DNA of 64,000 nt from Casuarius casuarius (taxonomy: Eukaryota; Chordata; Aves; Casuariiformes; Casuariidae). Positions 14,156 through 27,121 of this stretch are shown here, piece by piece; positions within the stretch are counted from its first letter, which is position 1, and each line of letters begins with the position of its first letter. The notes beneath the pieces are model-generated. The model worked only from the letters and a program-made list of their open reading frames with translations. It did not search any database and was not told the DNA's origin. The stretch covers positions 4,567,114 to 4,631,113 of the forward strand of contig PTFA01000035.1 of assembly GCA_003342895.1 (NCBI GenBank), in the 5' to 3' direction. The position numbers and the translations under genes were made by a program.

Positions 14156-16979
14156 CGGCAACTGGTTTGAACAAAGTTGATTTAGTATTCAGAGTGATCT
14201 CTAGGACCTGGGAGTCTGCAAAATTTTGAAAATGTTAGGGGTTGCAGATTTGTGGATTGACTATTTGAATGAGTACCTTGTAAAGTTACTTACTGCTGAT
14301 GCGAAATCCGGGTTTATAAAGAAAACATATCTAGTGTACTGAGGTTATTCAAACATGGTTGGACTATTCTAGTCCAACATTACAAAATTTAAAAATCATA
14401 TGTTAAGCACTGAATTTTGGCTTTTATAGAAAAAGGAAATACTAGAAAGATAGAGGTGGAAAGAAGGAATTTGTCCTCCTTAGCATCATGGTATTTTTGT
14501 CATCTAATTTATACCAAGTATTTTGGAAAGAACTTCCTATTGCTTTTTATTCCTCCGGTTATTATTATTTTCAAATAATTCCCTTTCATTAATTTACAGT
14601 CACCTTTTTTTACATTTTATCTTTTAGACATGGATACTTTCTTTCCAGTGTTCAGGGTACTGAGAATTGTATTTTTTGGTATCATACTTCAGTATATTTT
14701 GTTTACAAAAAATCCTGGCTCTGTAAGGAGTGGAGTGCAATGTAGAATTGAATCAGATGTTCTTATTATTGATTTGTTTGCTTATTTACAAGGCCAGGAG
14801 CTGAAAATAGTCAAAAAGCGTAAGTTCTGCTCCCCCGGATTGTGAGACTTACTGATGAGTGAGACGTTTCTGAAGCAATAAGACGCGGGATGCTTATCAT
14901 CACTTTCCATTGCCTTTGATATTCTTCTCTACAATTGAGGCATAAAGAACTGAAACATTTGTTGAAGCAAAGAAATAAAATTTTAAAAAAGGGAAAGAAA
15001 AAGATGAGATTCATATCTACTAATATAAAAACAAAAAATGAAATTTAAAAACTCAATACTTACTGTACACCTTCTCTAAAACAGTCACATAGTGTCCATG
15101 ATCTTTGGTCATGATATTGTTTATATATTTACCACAAAGGAGTTCAAAGTCCCAGATTGCTTACAGCCCACAAAAATGTTTGATGTACAGGACTAGAATG
15201 TTTTATAGCATTTATTTTAATGCATTTAAAAGTTTATTTTAAATATTTAATTACAAAATCCACCAAATACAGTGAGACCTATGGTAAAATGGTAGGACCC
15301 GGCACCACTGTGTTATCCTATGCTCCTATAAACTTGCTCAAAATGCAGAATCTCTGGAAACAGTTCCTTGCTGCCAGCTTTGTCTATATCATTTGTTCTG
15401 CACATGTTGAAGAATAAATGTGCTTTTTTATTTTGTATATGACTTCTATGGCCCTTGAGGAAAGAAAAGTTAATACAGAATTTTTTGATATTATCAAAAT
15501 AACGTGACTTTGCAGGGAGGAATTTCAAAGACGTAACACTTCTGCAAAACAAGTGACATTTTTTGACAGACACTATGTAGGATACACATTTTTGATCTGC
15601 TTCATTTTTAGCCTGGGAAATCAGCACAGGTGGAAAAGAAAGAATCAACTTTATGACTTACTTTGTTTAGCAAATTTCTCTCTATCCAATAATGCTTCTG
15701 CCATGAATCCTGGCAGTGATGCATAGCCTTTTTAATTTGCTTTGCTGCTTCTTGGACAGCAGTCCAGTATCTCTGTGACTGAAGAAACAAGGAAAGAGAG
15801 CTGAGCTTCCAAAAGGTTTCTTTAAAACATGCTATTTAAAGGTACTGTGCTTGTTAGTTGAACAGCTTTTTGAACACAGAGATAGAAGACCTTTCTACTC
15901 TAATGCATTCAGGTAAAGAAGCATGCTGATTACAAGGACTTCTGTAAAGAAGAGAAAAAAGAAATGTGTGGGGGGAAAAGAACAGCAAGGGAGGGAAAAT
16001 ATTGCAAAAAACCTCCTGAATTTCGACGCTTAATTACTGTAGGAGTTTCTTCCTGCTTTGTGACCTCTGAACCTCATAGGTGTTTTCATCTGTATGGGAA
16101 AAGAGTATTAGCGTGAGTAGTCCAGCACGGCAGGGGTTCCATGCCGACAGCCGCCTGGCTATGAACTCTGTGCTCTGGGCATGCAGGCATTCTTTTTTTT
16201 TCTTAATTCTTTTATTTCACACATCATTTAGTGCTTACTGCAGTAATGCTGCAAAATGAATTTGATACTGATGATAGCAATAAAATATCCTGTGTCCTCA
16301 GTAAAATGTGATTCAAAATTGGTGTTTCTCTCTTCCATTAAAAAAAAAAAGTTCTTTAGTAGTACATACTCTTTTGGATAAATCAGTCAAATTCAATGAG
16401 TCTTTCATTGAATTGTAATATATATCAATAACTGTCTGATTCAACCAGAGTTAGGATCTATCTGTTGAAAGCCAGACTGGCATTTTTCCCCAGCCATGGA
16501 TTACTTCATTGTTCCATACTTTCAGTTGGTAGAACTAAGCTCTTTACAAGAGGAATGAAAACACAAACCTGATTATATTTTCTTATTTGTAAGACTGATA
16601 AATTTAAAATCACTTCTATACATTGGCAAAGACAAATGACCTTGGGTGACCTTTACCTAAATCTGCTCTGAAAGATGCAGAAAAAGTTCCTGATTCTCAT
16701 TTTTTTTTAATCTTTGGAAATTTTAATGATATGAATAATAATTTTGACTTCTGCAACAGGAGATTTCTTCTCCTCTTCCTTAGGCAGATAATAATAGATA
16801 TAATACTTCAGTTAACAAAAGGAAAAGAGTTCTTGATTTATTTTCTAATTGTTTTAATTTTGAATTTTTTCTTTGTTTTGCATTTTTTTCAAATGTTGAC
16901 AGTTCCAGGTCCCAGTGGTTTTGCTGGGTTTTGACATGCCTATGTTGCGTGACAGAAAATGCACATTCTAAATCTTATA

Positions 16980-17060
16980 TCAGGTATACAGAGCCCCCAA
17001 TTAGGAATCGGAAACTCATTGTGCTAGCCACTACACAAACCTGAAAGTGTGGTCTCTTCC
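16980..17060 (+). mobile_element. Ancient amniote interspersed repeat fragment, family uncertain
   Basis: The phrase 'cattgtgctagccactacac' resembles a phrase common in old sauropsid repeats ('cattgtgctaggcgctgtacaaac'). It is followed after a gap by a 'tggtctcttcccc' stretch where those repeats carry a 'cagtccctgcccc' phrase. I cannot name the family with certainty. Limits are approximate. Confidence 0.4.
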
Positions 17061-17997
17061 CCCTTCCCTCCCACAGTTCTACAGTGAAAGATAGAATTTG
17101 CCTAATTGCCATTATTCATATTACCTCGGTGGACTATACTACCTGTTTCTATACCTACTGTGTAAGTTGTAATAAGTAAAGCTTAGTTCTAAGATGTTGT
17201 GGTAGGAAATAGAAACTCATTATTAAAAAAAGCTCAGTAAAAATGGCTAATCTGTCTTCTAACTGTGTCTCCATGTTCCTGGTGGTTGAAGTCTGTCTTA
17301 TGTGAGGACTTTTTTTTTGTTGTCCTGTCTTGTCACTTTTTTTCCACACAGTATAATTGCAAAACAGAATTTTACCATCTGGTCCAGCCCAGCAAATCTA
17401 TCTGTAGCACAGCATGCTGCCACTTGCAGGAACTTTGTTTGAGCCAAATTAAGTGCTGTCATAAATAGTGTAAATTACATGCCAGTAAATCAGTGCAAGT
17501 CAGCATGAAGGTAATTTAAATGCTAGAAAGAATAGGTCATCAAAGGAAAGAATCCAGTTTAGGTATGTAATATAATGCAATCTTGTGTATCTGATCACTT
17601 GCATAAAATATACATTTAGTCTCTAAGCCACTGTTTGGAAGGTTATGTACAGTTATATACAGTGGTATAACAACATAACACAAGACTTCCCTGCAAAAAC
17701 CCAAAAAGCTCCTTGATGGCAAAAGTGACTGATTTTTTTTAATGATTACCACAATAGCAAGCATAAAACAACAGGAGGAAAACAGAGCTGAATGCTTGGT
17801 ATGAGCTGTGTGAGAGAGTGGGGAAGTATTGTTACATATGTTATTTTTAAAATTCAGCAGATGGTTTGACATTAATTTGCTGATGAATTCTGCTTTTTTA
17901 TTTCCAGTTGAGGCCCATGTCTCAGGAAACTGTTTTATGTTCTTAATTTCCATAATTAAATCCATTGCTTTGTTGTATACATTTCAGCTAAAGAGAT

Positions 17998-18021
17998 TAA
18001 TAAATAAATAAATAAATAAAT
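17998..18021. repeat. (TAAA)n microsatellite
   Basis: About six uninterrupted tetranucleotide units. This is a simple repeat with no other feature attached. Confidence 0.9.
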
Positions 18022-21000
18022 TGTGGTTGACGCAAGCAAATTAAGCACACAACATGTTAGGATTCAAAGATCAACATTTTAGATTCTGCAATGTGGATTT
18101 ATTTCACCTTACTGAAGGCATCTATATTCCTTCCACAGAGCGTGATGGGAAATCTTATGCTTCCTGAGGGTGGTTTACCCTTCCTTCAGCAGCTGTCTTC
18201 AGCAGGCACTTGCTGTGACTGAAGCTAGAGTTCTCTCTCCATTCGCTGGGAAGGAAGCTCAGACTGGCTTCTTAAATTATGTCTGACTTCTTGATGGTGT
18301 CTTCCATGTTTCCAGCCTCTAACGATCTATTCTAACCTAGTCTATGTCATCTATGACAATCTATTTATGGCTAATCTACTCAAGGCTTTAAGTACTGGTA
18401 GATAAGCATGTATGAGGAGGAAGTTGTTAGACTTGGCTTTGCTTCATGCTGCTAGGGGCCACAATGATGGCAGAGGCTACATTTCCATTAGCAAGAATGT
18501 GGCATAAGAAGAGCAGATGGGTAGAGTGAAGCCATCAGTACTGAGGACCCAATATTCACAGCATACGCCTTTTGTAAGGATTCCCCTGGCAGCTATTGTG
18601 AGCCTCAAATGCAGTTGATGAGAGCTGTGCAGGTGGTAAGAGCAGCTTGGGAAGAAGAAGCAATGCTCTGATTTGGTTGGTTATACCTAAGATCAAGCAA
18701 GGGTGTCAGCAGTGAGCGTTCAAAGTAGGGCTAGGACTTTTAACACTTTGAATGTTGTAAATGTCCTCTAACACAATGGAGGGCTTGTGTGCTCCTTTTG
18801 ATGAGGATGAAAGTTTTTGAAACATCCTTCTTCAAGTGGTTCACACCTTAATAAAGTGAGTATTTTACAGAACAGGATTCCTTCCTGCTGTTGCTTGTGT
18901 TCAGCGCTGCCCTGCTACTTCTGCTTTGCAGACATTGCCTCCATTTTGTTTTGCAAACAGATAGTCTCCCTTTTTAAGATGCTGTTTGTAAGTATGTTTT
19001 TTTGGAAAACATTTCCTGTAACTTTGTCTCTCATGTATGTGATTTAGCACTTAGAAATAAAAAGAAAAGCCTGCCCTTTCAGGCACCCATCTGGGAAGGG
19101 ATCATCGCAGATTTTGCTTTGGGAAATGCTAGCATAGAGAAACAACTTTTTTTTTTCTATGATAAATTTTACTGTCATTTATTCTGATCACAGCTTTCTA
19201 TTTGTGTAACACAAAAATTGCAAGAAATTTATGTTAAATTTAGTCTTCAATACTCAACAACTTCATAATCCCTTCTTTTAAGTGGCACCTTGAGTAAATT
19301 GTCAGGCTGGTACTCTGTTTATGACAAGATGATGGAAGAGGAACACAGTTAAAGCCAGGTGATGGCAGGGATCCACCTCAGGTGTCATTGTTGTAATGTC
19401 TGTCCAGCTGCCTACTCAGAAAGACCCATTCGTTTTTGGCATTTGGCTCTTTTTTGTGAAAGGTCTGTGTGAGCATTCATGATAAATGAGGTTTAACGAA
19501 TGTTCACCACAAGGGAAAACACAATCTTGTGAGTCAGAGTGGAGCAGCAGGTGAAGGTCAAGGAGGAAATGTGTTTTATTCTGAAAGCTTTTCATGGGCT
19601 GACTCAAAAGCTGCATGATCTGCAGTGTCAAACTTCATGATGTTGTGGTGTATCTTCCACCACTCTGCATATTGCAACTGAAAGTACTGTTCTTCACTGT
19701 TATTTTGTAGAGAAAAACAAGGTTATTTTATAGCTAAAATAGCTTAGAAGAAAACAAAGAAATGGTGAGGAAAGTGTCATTTCTATTGGCACCAGATAGC
19801 TTCCTGTAGGTCAAAATGACACAAGAGGAAAACTGGGAGGCCAGCACTGACATGGCACTGAAGAGAGGTATGGACAAGGTGCCGCTGCAGTGATGGGAGC
19901 CCCTGCTCTAGTGTCTTGGCCTCTTACATGTACCTTCACAGAACCACCAGAAGGATCTTGTTTGCTGCCTTCCATATGCATGGGTCTGTTCTATCTATGA
20001 ACAGTTGTATTCATTTCTTCAGTTTGGCTGTTTCTTAAATAAAGACATCCAGGAGATAGGGAAGGGATGGATGGAGTTTTTTGGACACAGGTAAGCTGCT
20101 GGGGCTAACACTTCCTTCACCTAAGCTGAGCTTTTGTGTAAAACATATGATAGTCTCAAAAGTTTTGAGAAAACTGTAGCATCTTTTCCCATCATATCAA
20201 GGTTTCATCTGGTTTTGGTACCTGTTTCCTCCCCTGTTTTCTTTTCTTTAGCTTGACATCCAAATGATCATGAAAATTATATTAGCTTATACTGACAACT
20301 TTCTATGGGGTAATTCAAAATGTATGTTATCAATTTTTTAGTATGGAGAATAAATAAAATTGATTCTTTAGTTATAAAAACAAAAAGATGACTGAAAATA
20401 GTAAATATGAGCAGTGATAATGAATCAAAGTAGTCAAATAAATTTATTATATTGCCATGCTGTTTATACCAGTGAGTGTTGATTCTGAAGGCTGACAGCA
20501 GCTTAAATGTTGATCCAGTTCTATGCTGTTGATCATTTTGAATAGAAATGAAAATTTGGCTAGCAAATAAGTATTTCTTTTAATGAAAGATGTGTTTTCA
20601 GAACAATCAGGACAAAATAGGTGTTTATATATATATATTTTTTTACAGCTAAGTTAGCAGTCTTCTCCCAAACTATTGAATAGCAGAATGGAGACTTGGC
20701 ACAGAGTCCTCTCTTGCCTACCAGAGTGCCTAAACTATTAAATCTTTTAGCTCTTTGTCTTTCTCTTTCAGTGAAAAGTTCTGTCAAAACTGATAATATT
20801 TCCTTGAAATGTTTGAAGTTCAATAGAATGACATATATTGATAATGATAAAAATTGTTTTGTCAGAAAAACCATCTATCAGTACACCAGAAACAAGCAGA
20901 CCAAAGTTGTCGGTAAAAAACACATAATGTTCATAATCTGCATTTTTTCACATTCGGAAATATGGTGTGCTGATAATTAAGAGGTTGGACAGGGTTGAGC

Positions 21001-21600
21001 AGAATTCTTCTCTATTCTCTTTCTGATTTCACTAGGCAAGAGTTTCACTGATTTAAATAAATAGTAGGATTAGCCAAAGGCCTCATGCTGCTTTGTAAAG
21101 CTTCTCTGAGTTACTTGTGATTGATTCCTGAAATCATTTCAAAGAGGTCACACTGGCCTTTATCTTCCTCCTCCTGCCGCATCTGTTGAGGTATTTCAAC
21201 TAATAAAAAGCTTATCTGGACATTTACTCAAGGAAATCACAGCTTTCTGCATTTTAAATGTCATTTCTAGATCTGCCAATCAGTATTTCAACTGCTGATC
21301 AATAGTTGTAGGTATGAGCAGAACTGAATAATATATAGCCTAATATAAATTGCTTGACCATCTCAAGGAGAATGTTTTTTTTCAGCTCTGTATCAGTTCC
21401 TGTGTGACTTGGTGACAGCTAGGATTGCTCAAAAATGTTACCCTGTGTTTATGCAAGATCAAAAACCTAAATCCTATTGCCTGTTTTCTGCCCATGCAGT
21501 AAGAATGTAAGTTGCTACTGCTCTGATCTTGTGTGTTAAGAGCAGCTCTATTCCCAAGCAGTACATAAACGTTGTGAATAATCTGCATTGTTTAAAGGGT

Positions 21601-21860
21601 CACGGGTCAGGGTTACAGTGCTGAACACTGTCTTATCAGCATTTAATTTGCTTTGCTTTAAATGGTTTACTTTTTATGGTTTATCAAGCATTCTTTACAC
21701 AGTTACCATTTGCATTTTCGCTTATTATTAATTTTTAACTGCTATTCTGAAAGGCATTATAATTGCTCCTTCAAACACTGCCATTTACAGAAATTAAGTA
21801 ATTGTGCAGGATTCTCATGAATCAACAAGCTGATCGTGTTTAGCTTAGAATCAAAAGAGT
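21601..21860. promoter_or_regulatory. Candidate conserved non-coding element
   Basis: This AT-rich block is dense in homeodomain-type ATTA/TAAT cores and contains a perfect octamer motif ATTTGCAT at 21709-21716 (POU-factor type). It has no repeat signature and no coding frame. Its texture resembles vertebrate developmental enhancers, but conservation cannot be tested from one sequence, so this is inference only. Confidence 0.25.
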
Positions 21861-24669
21861 ATTTTTTTTATGAGAGGCCTAAAAATCTAGCTGTGTTTTA
21901 GTATTTTTTATTTGATTCTCAGATCCAGGTTCCTTAAAATAAAAAAAAAGCTATGAATACGTGAGTTCTTCAAGTACAAGTTAAATAGTCAGGAGTGACA
22001 TGAACTTCGTTAATCCTTTGATGAAAATGGTTACATGGATGACCTTTGAGATCCTTTTTAGGAAGCTATGTGTATTTGTTCATGTGGAAAGGCCTTAAAC
22101 TGATGCTTTAATAGCTCTAATGGTAGTAAGTATTTCTGGAGTTTGAAAAATAGGGTGTATGATTCTGTTCTATTAAGAAATATGGAACTCTTTAGCACAC
22201 TAGGAATTGAATTTAAACAGAATCTGCTGAGGGAATTAATCTTTTGCTATTCCTGCCACAAATTGTAAATGGGGGTTCTTTGGACACTTTCCATTTTTCA
22301 CCGGATAAGGAGATCTAGAGATCAACAGAATGAAATACAGTGTATCTGATACTGATGCTTTATGTCTCTCTAATCTTATAAGTAGCTTTCTCATTTCCAG
22401 ATATTCCATCAAAAAAGCAAACACTAGCTGGATATAAGTCCCTAGCAGGTTAAGTGTAAGTTGCAAAACAAAATTTCCAATGCGTGATTCTCCCAAACGT
22501 GCTAAGCACCAGGATAGAGGAAAAAAGGTCAGGGAGTTAAAGAAAAATGTAATCACCGTTCTCAGATTTATTTTTGCAATTGCAACCCAGTGAAGAGGAA
22601 ATAAAAGTTTGCACAGCTCTAAACATTTGAAATGGATTTAGCCAGAATTCTCATATTCTTCAGTCAGTACTTTCCCGTGTACAAATAAGACTCCGTTTTT
22701 TTGACATAGGGAATAGAACTCTACTGATTTAATCAACTTGGCTCCTTTAATATGTTTGCTGCTGACAATGTCAGATGTGACTCTGGTTTTTGTAGTGTGA
22801 ATATTTATTCACTAAAGGACTGAGGTCACTAGCTAATCATATACAATAATCACAGAGCTCTGAGACAGTAACAGCTGCTGCTTTTTATTTTATCAAACTC
22901 TCCACAGATACATGCTGAAAACAATTTTCTTCCACAAAGAAAATGAGGATTTTCATTGCCTTAATTTATGGGCAGCTTGAGGTACTTTGCAGTCTGATTA
23001 TTTTTCAGTGGGTGGGATATTCAGCTCTTCCCAAAAACCAATGGGTACTTGACTACTGAAACTATTGGCTTACATTCTGATAGGGAGCTGTTGAAACAGA
23101 CATACATGTCACTTAAGGAAGACAAAGGCAGTACATCTGTCATGTGTTTGTCCTTTACTATGGGGAGTCATTTAGCATGCTTCCTTCCGTTTACCCTCTT
23201 GTGCTCTTGCTCTTTGGGCATTCACAGTTTACCTCTTCTTGCAGTTTGGCATCGGTGACAACAGCAATTATATTACAGTGCAGAATGACTTCATTAATTA
23301 TTTTTACTTTTCCCGGGATGTATTAGAATGTGACTATGCTGTATGTTAAATGTTTCAACCATGAGTCCTTTTCCTAGCAGGAATTGTTGTAATAGTACCT
23401 ACTCCTGTGTCAGAAATGGGTTAGCTCTTCTAAGATGTAAATGAAGTCAGATGTTGAACTTTGATGTTGCGTTGAGGTAAGCTGAAACTAAACAAAAAAT
23501 CTGACTCAGTTTATGACCAAGTGAAAAATACCGTGAAAATAATGTTATTCTATTAACTGAAGTTTTGAGGGGTCCGAAATAAGAAAGCTTTGGGATTGGT
23601 ACTGCTACTGGTAGTATGTGTCGTAGTGTCAAGTATTCCAGAGATGCCAGAAATGATACTCTGGGAAATAAGCATAATGTAATGTTAAAGTTGTCTTCTG
23701 TTTTGTTATTTTGGCTTTTGTCAGGCCTTGATTCCTTTCTGTAGGAGATCTGGCTAGTAAAAGGAGGAGGCCACAAAATGTGTACTGCAGCTTGATGATT
23801 TTGTTCAAGGGACTTAGTAGCATTCAGAATATTAATATTAGGGTTACTCTGCATTGAAATGCACTGACCACTGGATACCTTAGTAAGAGTCCTTGCAGTT
23901 GATTATGTCACCTGACACTGGTCCCAGTGACACTGGTTTCACAGTGAGAGAATATCACTATGGCAGTGGAATTTTTTCTCTTTTTCTACAGTATAGATGA
24001 GAGCAGTTTAAGGCCCTTGAATTCCAATTCATGGTTGAAATATCTTGCTAGAAAGTCAGTGGCTTTTGCTTTGAAGGGGACCTCGTTATCTATGATATAA
24101 CTTTTAAAGCTGGAGACATGAGGGCCATTTGAATAGATCTTCAAGATACTTTATTCTTTACACCTGAGGAAGGTCTGTTTTGCAGAACTCCTGTTTCTGC
24201 TGTGGGCTTTAAGAGCTGTTCTGTCCCCTCTGTAGTGACAATCAATTTAGAAAAGGAAACACTGCGTTGGTGAGGCTAAATGAGTGTATTTTGTGCAAGT
24301 TCCAGAAGAATCAAAATGCAACAAACAAGCAAGTTATACAGCCCAAATCACGAATGAACATATCCTCAAGTGCTGAAAGATTGCTGCTGCCTGGCTTCCT
24401 ACTGAACAGTGTATTACTTACAAAAATTGCACTTTTACATCACACTTCCATTTGCTTCTCCTTTCATGTTTGAATAGTGTTTGTAATTCCCTGTTTGCTC
24501 AGCTGTGCCTAACCTCTTCTGAAATCTTGTATGCAGTAGTTCTCGCCTTTCTCAGGAAATATGCCTCTTAGGTTTTAACTGTTAATTCACACAAAGTTCT
24601 GGAACATAACTCGCTCTTGCCTCAGCTGTGTGAATTTTTCTGCCATTACAAGGCAGTAACACTGAGTCA
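21861..24669. other. Intergenic DNA, no gene seen
   Basis: No supported gene. A 135-codon minus frame (23854-23447) overlaps a second open minus frame (23823-23629) but neither shows a domain. No long repeats were recognised. Confidence 0.55.
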
Positions 24670-25630
24670 GCAATCTGTCTAAAGTTGCAAATTTGCCAGA
24701 GTCTTGTAAGACATAACACTAAGCCACTCCGGAAAGCGCCACAAAATGAGTGGCTCTGTAACTGCCCTCAGCTTTGCCAGTGCATCACAGACAGCAGCTA
24801 CGTTCCTGGCTAATGCCACCTGCAGTAGTAGCAGGGGAGCTGATCTTTTTAGTGCTGGAGATGATGTCACGCTAGGCAGGGCTACAAGTGCGAGTAACTG
24901 CCAGCCAGAATTCTCATTAGGACGGCCTGAAAACCTCACTGCATCATCTGCTTTCTTCAAACTCTTCCACCTTCTGCCATTCCTTGCTGGGCAGACAAGT
25001 TTAAATATCACAGAGCCCCCACAGCTTGTCATAATCCCACCATACCTTGGGACAGGATTTCTATCTACATAAAGTCCCTTAGACACCACAGGAGAGAAAG
25101 TACTTTTGCCTCGTTGCTTTTGTATATCAATCTGAAAATAGCCTTTAGAAGGAAAACTAATACGTACTTGAACAGATTAGTTTATACTGCCAGGAATGAG
25201 CCAGGAAATGGCCGTGAAGTAACTAGTGCGGACTGTGCAGGAACAGAGCAGGTTTATAGTTCAACATGCTGGGTTTTATAGATAGTTTCAACAACAGTAG
25301 TTATAAATGCGTATGACAAGAGACTCCATACAGTTCCATGATACGGTGTGCGCAAATCTTTCCTAAAAGCCCAGAAAAGCTCGGCTGAATATATATCATC
25401 AGAGTGCCCTGGTGCCCTGCTTTGCAGTCGCAGATGAGGTCTCCTTGCCGCACAGGGAGCTCAAGAGCATTCAGTCAGCTCCCCCCCCGCCAGCTGCTCG
25501 CAGCCTTCCCTTTGCAGCCTGCAGCACCTGAAGACACTGGATGTTTAGACAATGAGAGAGCAGCAGCGTCAGACAGGCAACTTCATCTTGGCTACTTCCC
25601 TAAGGCACTGGATTTGCCAGTTTGTTAATG
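24670..25630. other. GC-richer block open on both strands
   Basis: Between 24679 and 25089 the minus strand has a 136-codon open frame and the plus strand a 108-codon frame (24746-25072). A further plus frame of 74 codons lies at 25404-25628 in GC-rich sequence with a C-run. Both-strand openness usually means locally low frequency of stop triplets rather than two genes. A TATATATC stretch near 25389-25397 sits upstream of the last frame. No domain is recognisable. It could be an exon of an unannotated transcript, an old element remnant or chance. Confidence 0.35.
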
Positions 25631-25879
25631 CCCTTTGCCCTGAGCAATTTCATACTTGAGTTGTCATGCACATTTGTTATATATGTTCAAGCAAAGACTG
25701 TATTAATAAAAAAAACCTTATCCTGCAAGTTCTTCCATCTTTTCACTCCCACTTTTCACTTAGAGATGGAGCTTTTGTGTACCATCAATAATTGATATGT
25801 AGCTCTTAGATAGCATTTTTCATCTGTAGATATTGGTGATTTACAACAGAGGAAAGCAATATAACTTTCTTTTCAGGAA

Positions 25880-25960
25880 AGGAAGGAGAAACTAAGATAT
25901 CCAAGGTTACGTGCAAAAAAGGTCGTGGGAAATGTCAGTCTAAGAGTTTAGAGTCTAGAA
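25880..25960 (-). mobile_element. Possible MIR/L2-like fragment
   Basis: The plus strand reads 'gagaaactaagatatccaag' and then 'gttacgtgc'. This is the same order as the 'gaaactgaggca ... ccaaggtcacacagc' phrase seen on the reverse strand of many MIR copies. The match is weak and could be chance. Confidence 0.3.
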
Positions 25961-27101
25961 AAGGTAAAAGCAGAGAGGATTATGTTCTCAAATTGGAACA
26001 ACATTCATGGGGGGACATGGCTGTCCTGATATGTTCATAGGAATGGTGTATATAATTAAAGCCTACACTGAGAAAAACGTACTCAGATTGCAATGGCAAG
26101 TGCTAAAAGTTTGGAAAATATCGAGTTTTTGGTTGACTATGAAATCTTAATATTGTCCATCCTTGTATCCAGTGTGAGAAATGAATAAGGTAGGGATCCA
26201 GTGGAAGATAAGCAGGCTTTTTGGGCAGTACAATTCGTAAAGCCAGATTTCCTGTGAATTTATTTCTCATCTTTGACTGTTTTTAAAAGAATGATATTAA
26301 GATTATAACATGAACTCAGGCCTTACGGATGTCAGAGAATAGGCAGGAAAGAAATCTATAGGTTTGTATTTAAACAGGGGGCATTGGCCCATTTTTCCTG
26401 CTAGGAAAAAGTTGTTTGTTTCGTCCAGCAAGGGGCAGCCTAATCCATTTGTTTAGGAGCTTTAAGAAATACGTTTAAATGGTTTGCTTAAGCATCGGAA
26501 AAGCCTCTAGTGCTCTTAAATCTCAATTCCAGAAAGAGTAGCCCAGCTGTCAAGACCATGATCCTGGGGCTCCACAGGAGGTTACAACAGATTAGGCTGT
26601 TCCTTGGACACAGCGGAGGAACAGCTTTTTCCTAGAAAGGAAGAGATCAATGCTCTTTTTCCAGGAATCTTTCTGAAAAGCTTGGCTCAGTGTTTCTCTT
26701 TCATCTCCTTTTCATCTGGATAATTTCCTAGTGTACTGCCCTCATCGAAAGTGAGAGGATGTTGAGATCATTTGGCAAGAGGATTGTGAGCTGGAGCCTG
26801 GCAAGGCTATCCCTGGCCCAGAAAAAGACGCATTTATAGCAATGTGCTGTGTTGTTTTCTTGTTGAGAGAAGTCTTTTGGAATAGTTTGTTCACATGTTG
26901 ACAGGATTTTCTAAAACCAGGATTGTCTAATTTGACGTGGTTAATACAGGCCACAGACAATTTCTGGAGATATTTTGTAGTCAGGTTGGGAACTATGGAC
27001 CTAGAGAGAAATTGAAATGAGATGAACTAAAGCAACACTTTTCTTCTTAGTTGTCTGAATATATCATAAAGTATAAAGATTGAAGAGGAAAAATATATTC
27101 T

Positions 27102-27121
27102 CCCCCCCCCCCAAAAAAAAA
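27102..27121. repeat. Homopolymer junction: C11 joined to A9
   Basis: Eleven C residues are followed directly by nine A residues. This matches the design of the shorter tract at 4143-4158. A run of C this long is unusual in AT-rich DNA and is a likely site of length error or variation. Confidence 0.9.

Larger units (their letters stand above)
14156..21600. other. Intergenic DNA, no gene seen
   Basis: AT-rich sequence with scattered poly-A/T runs, a (TAAA)n array near 17998-18021 and one ancient repeat fragment near 16980-17060. A 141-codon minus-strand frame at 17965-17540 is the longest unsupported frame here. It lacks any recognised motif and has random-looking composition. A small TA repeat lies near 20627-20638. 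Confidence 0.55.

Noticed and set aside
17540..17965. 141-codon minus-strand open frame
   Set aside because: Longest unsupported frame, but its composition looks random, there is no domain, and frames this long are expected occasionally in AT-rich DNA of this size.
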